A stretch of DNA of 64,000 nucleotides, from positions 118,549-182,548 of the forward strand of contig JAEULK010000092.1 in assembly GCA_016793775.1 (NCBI GenBank). The letters run 5' to 3'. Origin of the DNA: Sphingopyxis sp. (GTDB lineage: Bacteria > Pseudomonadota > Alphaproteobacteria > Sphingomonadales > Sphingomonadaceae). The position numbers and the translations under genes were made by a program. The notes beneath the pieces were generated by a model. That model was not told the origin of the DNA. It searched no databases and was given only the letters and a program-made list of their open reading frames with translations. Positions 1 to 7,187 of the stretch are shown piece by piece (within the stretch, counting starts at the first letter, position 1; the number at the start of each line of letters is the position of its first letter).

Positions 1-6
1 AACGAC

Positions 7-81
7 GGCCCCTTCGTCTAGCGGTTAGGACGCGGCCCTTTCACGGCTGAAACACGGGTTCGATTCCCGTAGGGGTCACCA
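7..81 (+). tRNA. tRNA-Glu (anticodon TTC)
   Basis: A full cloverleaf can be drawn. The acceptor arm GGCCCCT pairs with AGGGGTC, the anticodon loop reads CTTTCAC with TTC at the anticodon, and the T-arm contains GGTTCGATTCC. The 3' CCA is encoded in the DNA. It is followed 30 bases later by a nearly identical second tRNA-Glu, so the pair is a tandem duplication, probably transcribed together. Confidence 0.97.
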
Positions 82-111
82 TCGGCGGTGTCATGCCGAA
101 CCGGTATTTGC

Positions 112-186
112 GGCCCCTTCGTCTAGCGGTCAGGACGCGGCCCTCTCACGGCTGAAACACGGGTTCGATTCCCGTAGGGGTCACCA
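112..186 (+). tRNA. tRNA-Glu (anticodon CTC)
   Basis: Near-copy of the tRNA at 7-81, with the same acceptor stem, T-arm and encoded CCA. It differs in the D-loop (one T to C) and in the anticodon loop CTCTCAC, which gives anticodon CTC. It therefore decodes GAG directly, while the first copy decodes GAA and, by wobble, GAG. Confidence 0.96.
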
Positions 187-290
187 ACCTCCCGCATCAC
201 CCCACCTCCCCCGCGCAAGAAGCCGATTGCCAAAACCGGCGCGCGCGCTATGGGCGGCGGCGCAAGGCCAAAATCTTGCATGATCGCGCC

Positions 291-486
291 GGTGCCCGAG
301 AGGGCTTAATATGGGAACGCGGTGAGCCGATCTCCACAGGATCGACGAAGCCGAGGCTGTCCCTGCAACTGTAAGCGGTGAGCGCGATGCACCGGTCCGG
401 ACATTCGTTCGGGCCAGCCACTGGGGCGACCTGGGAAGGCGTGCATCAAGCTGTGACCCGCGAGCCAGGAGACCTGCCGGCGCACC
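291..486 (+). promoter_or_regulatory. Cobalamin (AdoCbl) riboswitch upstream of btuB
   Basis: The conserved elements appear in the right order. A closing stem pairs GGTGC (291-295) with GCACC (482-486). GCCACTG lies at 417-423, GGGAAGGC at 433-440, and the B12 box AGCCAGGAGACCTGCC at 463-478. These are hallmarks of the cobalamin riboswitch. The next gene is a BtuB-type receptor, followed by B12 ABC transporter genes, so coenzyme B12 should turn the operon off. A candidate expression platform lies at 633-665. Confidence 0.95.
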
Positions 487-632
487 GGTCGCTCTTGCCT
501 TGGTCCAGGGGATGGTCATGGCACGGTAATCCTCCGTCTGAGCGACGACCTGTGCGGCTGGGGCCGCATCGGTGCGTGGTGATGGAGCGTCTTGTGCCCG
601 CCCGCCGCTCGCACCGACCGGTTCGCCGGCAC

Positions 633-665
633 GCCCCCGCCAATTCGCTCTGGCGCAAAGGGGGC
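633..665 (+). promoter_or_regulatory. btuB: Candidate RBS-sequestering hairpin (riboswitch expression platform)
   Basis: GCCCCC (633-638) is complementary to GGGGGC (660-665), which contains most of the btuB Shine-Dalgarno AAAGGGGG (657-664). An inner GCC/GGC pair (639-641 with 652-654) extends the stem. Folding would hide the ribosome binding site of the ATG at 672. This fits translational control by the upstream riboswitch. The pairing is read directly; the regulatory role is inferred. Confidence 0.5.
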
Positions 666-671
666 TTTCCC

Positions 672-2576
672 ATGTTGAAGACCGGTTTCATTTCCCTCAT
701 CGCGCTGACGGCGGCGACGCCCGCCCTCGCGCAGTCCAATCCCGACGAAACATCGACCGACGCGAACGGCGAGATCATTGTCGTCACCGCCAGCGGCGTC
801 GAACAGAGCCGCACCGAAACGGGCCACACCATTTCCGTTATCACGCGCGACGATCTGGAAACATCGCAAGTGACGTCGATCAGCGACGCCTTGAACCTCG
901 TGCCAGGCGTAGCTGTCGCACAAAGCGGACCCGTCGGATCGCAAACCAGCGTATTTATCCGCGGTGCGGAAAGCAGCCAGACACTGGTGCTGATTGATGG
1001 CGTGCGGATCAATGACCCTTCGACGCCCAATGGTGCTTTCGATTTCGGTGCCTTGCTGACGGGCAATATCGACCGGGTCGAAGTGTTGCGCGGGGCCAAT
1101 TCGGTGATCTGGGGCAGCCAGGCGATCGGCGGCGTCGTCAGCGTGCAAACCGTCGCACCCTCCGATATGCTGTCAGCCAATGCTTTCGCCGAATATGGCA
1201 GCCATGACACCGCCAAAGTCTTTGGCAATGTGTCGGGCAAGAGCGGGATCATCTCCGGCAGCGTCGGCGCCGGCTATTATCGCACCGACGGTATTTCGTC
1301 GCTGATCGGCGGCACCGAACGCGATGGGTACAGGAACTTCTCCGCCAACGGAAAGTTGCTCGTCGAATTCTCGCCCGCCCTCGCGCTCGATCTGCGCGGT
1401 TATTACAACAAGGGCCGGATTGAATATGACGACGCCTTTGCCTTTCCGGGCAACCCGGCAAATTCGATTCCCGAATCCGATAACGAACAGTTCGTTGGCT
1501 ATGTCGGATTGAACCATGACCTGCTCGACGGCAAGTGGAAGGGACGCCTGTCGTACAGCCGTACCGACCTGACCCGCCAAGGCAGCGAGGATGGCGCCAC
1601 CGGTCCGTTCAACTACAATGTTTTCACCGCGCGCGGCAAAGTCGATCGCTTTGCCTATGACGGCAATATCGACTTCGACATCGCATCGCTGGTTTTCGGC
1701 GGCGCCTATGAAGAGACGTTCGCCAGTACTTTCTACCCCTTGGGCGGTGACACCACACCCACCAGGTTCAAAAGCGACTATAGCAGCTTTTACGGACAGA
1801 TTGGCGTACACCCGTTCGACGGTCTGACGGTCAACGGCGGCGTGCGATATGAAGATCATTCGCAATATGGCGACCAAACAAGCTTTGGTGCCGACACGGC
1901 CTATACGCCCAATGATGGCAAGACCATATTCCGCGCGAGCTATGCCGAAGGTTTTCGTGCGCCGACGTTGAGCGAGGCATTGCCGCCATTCGGCAATATC
2001 AATCTGAAACCGGAAACCTCAAAGGGCTTTGACGCCGGAATCGAGCACAGCTTTATCGATCGCAAAGTCACGGCCACCGCGACCTATTTCCATCGCAAAA
2101 GCGATGATCTCATCGCTTATAACCCCGCGACATTTCAATCGGAGAACATCGGGCGGGCGAAGTCGGAGGGGGTCGAGCTTGGACTTATCCTCCGGCCCAG
2201 CGACAGTTTAGACGTGCGGGTGAATTACGCACTGGTCGATGCCACCACCCGCTCGCCGGGTGCCAATTTTGGCAACCAGCTTGCCCGCCGTCCAAAGGAC
2301 AAAGCGAGTTTCGTCGCCGACTGGAAATCGCCTTGGGGCCTGAAACTGGGTGCAACGATCGCCCTGACCGGCGACAGTTTCGACAATATCAACAACAGCT
2401 TTGCCAATCGGCTCGACGGATATTGGCTGACCGCTGTGCGTGCGGCTTTCCCGATTACCGACCAGCTCGAAGTCTATGGCCGGATCGAAAATCTGTTCGA
2501 TGAGGATTATGTGGTTGTCAAAGGCTACAACACTTATGGCCGCACCGCCGCCATTGGTATACGCGTAAAAATCTGA
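672..2576 (+). CDS. btuB: TonB-dependent vitamin B12 receptor BtuB
   Basis: 634 aa outer-membrane receptor that imports cobalamin using TonB energy. The chosen ATG follows the Shine-Dalgarno AAAGGGGG and gives a signal peptide ending in ALAQ. A longer open frame upstream runs through the riboswitch and is not coding. A TonB box (EIIVVTA) comes next, then a plug domain with the motifs VFIRGAESSQTLVLIDGVRI and VEVLRG, then a 22-strand-type barrel ending in GIRVKI. It resembles E. coli BtuB in size. The riboswitch and the btuFCD genes downstream fix the substrate. Base composition is visibly lower in GC than the following genes (33 of 60 GC at 1861-1920). The stop overlaps the next start as TGATG. 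Confidence 0.92.
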   Translation: MLKTGFISLIALTAATPALAQSNPDETSTDANGEIIVVTASGVEQSRTETGHTISVITRDDLETSQVTSISDALNLVPGVAVAQSGPVGSQTSVFIRGAESSQTLVLIDGVRINDPSTPNGAFDFGALLTGNIDRVEVLRGANSVIWGSQAIGGVVSVQTVAPSDMLSANAFAEYGSHDTAKVFGNVSGKSGIISGSVGAGYYRTDGISSLIGGTERDGYRNFSANGKLLVEFSPALALDLRGYYNKGRIEYDDAFAFPGNPANSIPESDNEQFVGYVGLNHDLLDGKWKGRLSYSRTDLTRQGSEDGATGPFNYNVFTARGKVDRFAYDGNIDFDIASLVFGGAYEETFASTFYPLGGDTTPTRFKSDYSSFYGQIGVHPFDGLTVNGGVRYEDHSQYGDQTSFGADTAYTPNDGKTIFRASYAEGFRAPTLSEALPPFGNINLKPETSKGFDAGIEHSFIDRKVTATATYFHRKSDDLIAYNPATFQSENIGRAKSEGVELGLILRPSDSLDVRVNYALVDATTRSPGANFGNQLARRPKDKASFVADWKSPWGLKLGATIALTGDSFDNINNSFANRLDGYWLTAVRAAFPITDQLEVYGRIENLFDEDYVVVKGYNTYGRTAAIGIRVKI

Positions 2577-3499
2577 TGCGGAGAGTCGGCCTGGCGCTCG
2601 GGCTCGCCGCCGCCGCGCTGCTGGTTTCGACCGGCAGCGCGGGGGTGGCCCCGCCTGAGTCCGGGCCGCCGCCTGCCAAACCGCTGCCTTCGGCGCCGCT
2701 GCGCGTCATGTCGACGAACCAGTGCACCGACCAGCTCGTCCTGGCGCTGCTGCCCCCTGAACGGATCGCGTCGGTGACCTGGCTGTCGCGCGACCCATCG
2801 GGGTCGCTGATGGCTGATGCGGCGGCAAAGGTCGGGGTCAACCACGGCCTCGCCGAAGAGGTGGTGCGACAGCAACCCGACCTGATCGTCACCGACCGTT
2901 TTTCCAAACCGGCGACGCGCGCGATGTTGAAGCGGCTCGGTTACCCAATGGTCGAGGTCGACGATGCGACCAGCTTCGATATGATCCGTGCCAATGTCCG
3001 CCAGGTCGCGCTTGCCGTCGGCGAAGTCGCGCGCGGCGAGGCGATGATCGCCGCGATGGACCGCGACCTCGCCGACCTCGCGCGCGATCCCGGCCCGCCG
3101 CTGCGCGTCGTCGCCTGGGACGGCGGCGGCTTCAGCGCTGGCGAAGGCTCGCTCTACAATGAAGTGCTGAAGGCCACGGGCGCGGTGAATATCGCCAACG
3201 CGTCGCCGGTGTCGCGCTACAATCGCCCCGATACCGAAGTGCTGCTCGTCGCCGCGCCGACGCTGCTGGTGAAAGGCGCCGGGGTGCGCCCCGAATATGG
3301 GATGCGCGAGAATATCGAGCGACACCCGCTCGTCCGCCGCTATTGGGACGGTCCGCGGACGGTGGCGATTTCGCCGGCCTATTATACATGCGGGACCCCG
3401 GCGATCAGCAAGGCCGCGATCCGGCTTCGCGCCGAACTGCGCGGCGCGGCGCAGGAGGTGCGTTCGCCTTTGCCCTTTGCCGCGAGCCAATCGCTGTGA
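2576..3499 (+). CDS. btuF: Cobalamin ABC transporter, periplasmic binding protein BtuF
   Basis: 307 aa. An N-terminal signal peptide is followed by a class III periplasmic binding fold: RVMSTNQCTDQLVLAL, then the QQPDLIVT strand typical of BtuF/FepB-like proteins. It delivers B12 to the BtuCD permease. The start overlaps the btuB stop by one base, and the stop overlaps the GTG of btuC by four, so the four genes are translationally coupled. The family also contains haem and siderophore binders; the B12 riboswitch and receptor make cobalamin the most likely ligand. Confidence 0.88.
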   Translation: MRRVGLALGLAAAALLVSTGSAGVAPPESGPPPAKPLPSAPLRVMSTNQCTDQLVLALLPPERIASVTWLSRDPSGSLMADAAAKVGVNHGLAEEVVRQQPDLIVTDRFSKPATRAMLKRLGYPMVEVDDATSFDMIRANVRQVALAVGEVARGEAMIAAMDRDLADLARDPGPPLRVVAWDGGGFSAGEGSLYNEVLKATGAVNIANASPVSRYNRPDTEVLLVAAPTLLVKGAGVRPEYGMRENIERHPLVRRYWDGPRTVAISPAYYTCGTPAISKAAIRLRAELRGAAQEVRSPLPFAASQSL

Positions 3500-4482
3500 C
3501 GCGCTGGCTCGTCCCCTTGCTCATCGTCCTGCTGCTGCTCGCGGGTTTCGCCTCGCTGCTCGCCGGCACGGTCTGGCTGACCCCCGGACAGGCGCTCGGC
3601 GGCCTCTTCGCGGGCCGCACCGACCTGGCCGGTCTGATCCTTACCGAGATCCGCCTGCCGCGGCTGGTCCTCGGCCTGCTTGTCGGGGCGATATTGGGAT
3701 TGTCGGGCGCGGTGCTGCAGGGGCTGCTGCGCAATCCGCTCGCCGAGCCGGGGCTGCTCGGCGTGTCGGCGGGGGCATCGCTCGGCGCGGTGATCGCGAT
3801 CTATTTCGGCTTCGCCGCGAGCTTCGCGATGGCGCCGCCGCTGTTCGGCCTTGTCGGGGGCTTCGTCACCGCGGGCACCGCGCTCGCACTGTCGCGGCGC
3901 GGCGGCACCTTGTCGCTGATCCTCGCCGGCGCGGCGGTCAGCAGCATCGCCGCCGCCGGGGTCAGCGTCGCACTCAACATCGCGCCGAACCCCTATGCCG
4001 CCTATGAGATCATGGTGTGGCTGATGGGTTCGCTCGTCGATCGCAGCTGGGACCATGTCTGGCTCGCGGCACCTTTCATCCTGATCGGCGGGCTGCTCCT
4101 GCTGCTCACCGGCCGCGCGCTCGACGCGCTGGCACTGGGCGAGGCGCAGGCGGAAAGCCTGGGCATCGACGTCGCGCGCACCCGCCTGCTCGCTTTGCTC
4201 GGCACCGCGATGGGGGTGGGCGCGGCAACGTCGGTGGCGGGAGCGATCAGCTTCGTCGGGCTGATCGGACCGCATATCGTCCGCCCGCTCGTCGGGCACC
4301 GGCCGGGCAAGACCTTGCTTCCCGCCGCGCTCGTCAGCGCGCTGCTCGTGACACTCGCCGATATCGGCACAAGGCTGCTCGTCGTCGACGGCAAGATCCT
4401 CGCGCTCGGGGTGTTCATCAGCCTGTTCGGCGCACCCTTCTTCCTGTGGCTCGTCCTCCATGTGCAAAGGCGCACCGCATGA
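3496..4482 (+). CDS. btuC: Cobalamin ABC transporter permease BtuC (FecCD family)
   Basis: 328 aa inner-membrane permease of the FecCD family. I chose the GTG at 3496 because it overlaps the btuF stop as GTGA and begins directly with a hydrophobic segment; the open frame extends upstream but inside btuF. Family motifs include LPRLVLGLLVGA, LSGAVLQGLLRNPLAEPGLL, and FVGLIGPHIVRPLVGH near the C-terminus, the loop that contacts the ATPase. About ten membrane segments are visible. It overlaps btuD by four bases (ATGA). Confidence 0.93.
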   Translation: MTRWLVPLLIVLLLLAGFASLLAGTVWLTPGQALGGLFAGRTDLAGLILTEIRLPRLVLGLLVGAILGLSGAVLQGLLRNPLAEPGLLGVSAGASLGAVIAIYFGFAASFAMAPPLFGLVGGFVTAGTALALSRRGGTLSLILAGAAVSSIAAAGVSVALNIAPNPYAAYEIMVWLMGSLVDRSWDHVWLAAPFILIGGLLLLLTGRALDALALGEAQAESLGIDVARTRLLALLGTAMGVGAATSVAGAISFVGLIGPHIVRPLVGHRPGKTLLPAALVSALLVTLADIGTRLLVVDGKILALGVFISLFGAPFFLWLVLHVQRRTA

Positions 4483-5246
4483 GCGCGCTGCGTTTCACCG
4501 GCGTCACCGTGAAGCGCGATCAGCGCGTCGTGCTGCGCGATATCGATACCGTCTTCGCGCCGTGCCGGCTGACCGCGGTAATCGGTCCCAATGGCGCGGG
4601 CAAGAGTACGCTCCTCGAAGTCGCGGCGGGCCTGCGCGCACCCGATGCGGGCCGGGTCGAGCTTGGCGGGGAATCGCTTCGCGTTATCGGCCCGAGGATG
4701 CTCGCGCGGCGCCGCGCCTATCTGCCGCAGCGCGCCGAGGTCGAATGGCCGATCAGCGTCGAGCGCGTCGTCGCGCTCGGGCTGACCCCGGTGCTGCCGA
4801 GCTTCGGCGATCTGCCCGCGACGATGCTGCCCGCCATCGACGAGGCGCTCGCCGCCTGCGACCTCCTCGACCTGCGCGACCGGCCCGCAACCAGCCTGTC
4901 GGGCGGCGAGCTGGCGCGCGCGATGCTGGCGCGCGCGATCGTCGGCGACCCCGAGCTGCTGATCGTCGACGAGCCGACTGCGGGGCTCGATCCGCGCCAT
5001 GCGATCGACGCCGCGCACCGTCTGCGCGCGCGCGCCGACGCCGGACGCACCGTGATCATGGCGATCCACGACCTCGACCTCGCAATGCGCCACGCCGACG
5101 CGATCGTCGCGATCAAGGACGGCGCGCTGCTCGCCGCGGGCGCGGTCGAGGCGGTGATGACCGAAGAATTGCTCGGCGCACTCTACGACGTGCGCGTGCG
5201 CATCACCCGCGACGCCGACGGCATGGGCGTCCGCTTCCGCGCCTGA
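4479..5246 (+). CDS. btuD: Cobalamin ABC transporter ATP-binding protein BtuD
   Basis: 255 aa ABC ATPase that powers B12 import through BtuC. Walker A is GPNGAGKST (residues 36-44), the signature is LSGGE, Walker B is LLIVDEPTAGLD, and the switch histidine is in AIHDLDLAM. The start overlaps the btuC stop as ATGA. The protein is close in shape to HmuV/FecE-type ATPases, so the name rests on operon context. It is the last gene of the operon; 71 bases separate it from the next gene. Confidence 0.9.
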   Translation: MSALRFTGVTVKRDQRVVLRDIDTVFAPCRLTAVIGPNGAGKSTLLEVAAGLRAPDAGRVELGGESLRVIGPRMLARRRAYLPQRAEVEWPISVERVVALGLTPVLPSFGDLPATMLPAIDEALAACDLLDLRDRPATSLSGGELARAMLARAIVGDPELLIVDEPTAGLDPRHAIDAAHRLRARADAGRTVIMAIHDLDLAMRHADAIVAIKDGALLAAGAVEAVMTEELLGALYDVRVRITRDADGMGVRFRA

Positions 5247-5317
5247 TCGCTTCGCTTTGGCGCCAAAGCCGAAGGACTTGGGCTGGGCTTGGCGATGCCG
5301 CGCCGCCAGATGGTGCC

Positions 5318-5956
5318 ATGAGCGACAGCGGGGGCGAAATCCATCTTGTGCTGCCCGACCCGATCGAGCGGGCGGCCTGTTTCCGGATGCTCGCGGCGGG
5401 CGCGGCGCGGGTGGTGCGCGGCTTTGCCAGCGCCGACGATTATCTCGATGCCGAAGCCGACCGCGCGGGCGGATTGCTGCTGTTCCACTGGCACCAGCCG
5501 GGCGCGACGAGCGGCGCGGCGCTGCTGAGCCATGTGGCGGCGCGGCCCGAGATTGCCGCCTTCGTCGCCGCCGAGCGGCTGAGCCTGGCCGATACGCGCC
5601 TGATCCTGCGCGGCGGTGCTGCCGATGTGCTGCCGGCGCCGCTCGACCCGCAGATGGTGCGGCGCACGCTCGATCGCGCGTTCGGCGACTGGCAGCAGCA
5701 GCAGGCCGAGCGCGCCGGGCGCCGCGCCGCCGAGGCGCGGCTGGCGGCGCTGACCCCGCGCGAGCGCGACATATTGGCGGCGATCGCGGCGGGGCTGGGC
5801 AATAAGGCGATCGCACGCCAGCTCGACCTCAGTCCGCGCACGGTCGAGGTGCACCGCGCCAACATCATGCGCCGCGCCGAGGCGGGCAGCGTCGCCGAAC
5901 TGCTGCGCCTGCGCTTCATGGCCGAAGGCGTGAATTCCCTCCGTTTCGGAGCATGA
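5318..5956 (+). CDS. FixJ-type LuxR-family regulator with degenerate receiver
   Basis: 212 aa. The C-terminal 60 residues are a clear LuxR/FixJ helix-turn-helix (LTPRERDILAAIAAGL, residues 145-160; SPRTVEVHR, 172-180). The N-terminal 125 residues align in layout with a FixJ receiver (IHLVLPDP, then FASADDYL), but the phosphoacceptor position holds His57 in LLLFHWHQPG, the first acidic pair is lost, and the conserved lysine is replaced (LPAPLD). It is therefore probably not controlled by phosphorylation at the usual Asp. No sensor kinase is adjacent. Whether it regulates the btu operon or the E1 genes is unknown. Confidence 0.82.
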   Translation: MSDSGGEIHLVLPDPIERAACFRMLAAGAARVVRGFASADDYLDAEADRAGGLLLFHWHQPGATSGAALLSHVAARPEIAAFVAAERLSLADTRLILRGGAADVLPAPLDPQMVRRTLDRAFGDWQQQQAERAGRRAAEARLAALTPRERDILAAIAAGLGNKAIARQLDLSPRTVEVHRANIMRRAEAGSVAELLRLRFMAEGVNSLRFGA

Positions 5957-6089
5957 TGGCGCCATCGGCCATCAATTTTTGGCCGGCGCGGCCGTAACAG
6001 ATTTCGAACGGCGCGACGCCCTCTCGTTGGTCCCTGGGGACGGCGCCTTTCGATCCGCGCGGCTATCCCACCTGGCCGCTTCCATAGTC

Positions 6090-6119
6090 GGGCCGGCCGG
6101 GCGACCCCCTGGCCGGCCC
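6090..6119. terminator. GC-rich hairpin between convergent genes
   Basis: GGGCCGGCC (6090-6098) is the perfect complement of GGCCGGCCC (6111-6119), with a 12-base loop. It sits in the 184-base gap between the convergent genes ending at 5956 and 6141 and is followed on the plus strand by GGTTTTCCGGTTTT. It could act as a terminator, though there is no clean T-run. Confidence 0.4.
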
Positions 6120-6140
6120 CAACCGGTTTTCCGGTTTTCC

Positions 6141-7187
6141 CTAGCCCGTGACGAGCGCGCGCTGTTCGCCGCGGCCCATCGAGAGCAGGATCGGGTCCGC
6201 CGCCTGGCGCGCCATGAAATCGGCCTTGCCCGTTATCCCCTGCCATTCGATCCCGATCAGCGCCTGCGCGATCGCGCCGCCGAGCGTGTCGCCGGGGCCG
6301 GGCAGGATGATGACGTCGGGGGCGAATTCCTTGACCGCGACCTGCACCGACAGCGAAAAATCATAGGGCGCGAGGATCTGGTGGCCGAAGGTGTAGTCCC
6401 AGACCTGCATGGGGTCGCTGGAAAAGCGCCGCCAGATATGGCCGCGGCCGTCGACCATCGGGATCGCGGGGCCACCGAAGAGCGACGCGGGCAATTCGGC
6501 CTTCGCCTTGTCCGAGCTGCCGAACATCAGCGGGGTGTGGAAGGGGCCATGCCCCGCGAGGCGCAGCGGGTCGCGGCCGGGAGTCGGCGGGGCTTCGGCG
6601 AGCAGCGCGGCGAGGCCCGGCTCGTCGCCCGCGATCACCAGCATGCCGGCAAGGTCGATCGACAGCGCGAGCGCGTGGCCGGGACGGTCGCCGATACCGG
6701 CGACAAGGTCGAGCAGGTGGTCGCGAAGGCCGGGCACGGGGCGCCAGTCCTCGTCGACGACCTGCAGCAATATCTGCCCGCCGGGGCCGTGGGTCTGGCT
6801 GTTGAGCCCCATCGCGTTCGAGATGCGGAAACCGTCCTCGATCGACACCGCGCCCCCGAGCGCGAGCGCGCTGTACCAGCCCATCGAATTGCCCGCGACC
6901 GCGACCACGTCGAATTTCTCGCGGTCGATGCTCAGATAATCGAGCGCGGTCGCGGTGTAGATCAACGGCGCCGCGACATCGCCGCGCATATGCGTCGCGA
7001 CGCTGAAACGCTCGGCGCCATCGAGTTCGGTCACCGTCGGCTGGCCGCGCTCGGCGCGTAGCGCGTCAAGATTTGCGATCATTTCGGCGAAGCGGGCGCC
7101 GTGGAGGCGCGCGATGCTGCCGAGCTCGCCCTTGCCATAGGTGCCGCGACCGGGGGCGACGACGAGTGCGGTCCGCCGCGCGCTCAT
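6141..7187 (-). CDS. Malonyl-CoA:ACP transacylase-like protein (FabD family)
   Basis: 348 aa acyltransferase-fold protein. The active-site elbow reads GNSMG instead of the usual GHSxG, keeping the nucleophilic Ser. The downstream catalytic-His region is retained as FHTPLM, and ILPGPGDTLGG near the C-terminus matches the end of the fold. The start ATG overlaps the stop of the upstream E1 gene by four bases (ATGA), so the two are coupled. It is probably not the housekeeping FabD, since it is not near fab genes and the elbow is altered. It may transfer a different acyl group, perhaps one made by the E1 partner; that is inference. Confidence 0.78.
   Translation of the reverse strand: MSARRTALVVAPGRGTYGKGELGSIARLHGARFAEMIANLDALRAERGQPTVTELDGAERFSVATHMRGDVAAPLIYTATALDYLSIDREKFDVVAVAGNSMGWYSALALGGAVSIEDGFRISNAMGLNSQTHGPGGQILLQVVDEDWRPVPGLRDHLLDLVAGIGDRPGHALALSIDLAGMLVIAGDEPGLAALLAEAPPTPGRDPLRLAGHGPFHTPLMFGSSDKAKAELPASLFGGPAIPMVDGRGHIWRRFSSDPMQVWDYTFGHQILAPYDFSLSVQVAVKEFAPDVIILPGPGDTLGGAIAQALIGIEWQGITGKADFMARQAADPILLSMGRGEQRALVTG

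Noticed and set aside
378-671. In-frame extension of btuB upstream of 672
   Set aside because: It runs through the riboswitch core and has no signal peptide; the ATG at 672 has a good Shine-Dalgarno and begins the signal peptide.
3382-5816. Long minus-strand open frames opposite the btu operon
   Set aside because: Low-complexity Arg/Ala/Gln-rich products on the wrong strand of clear ABC transporter genes.
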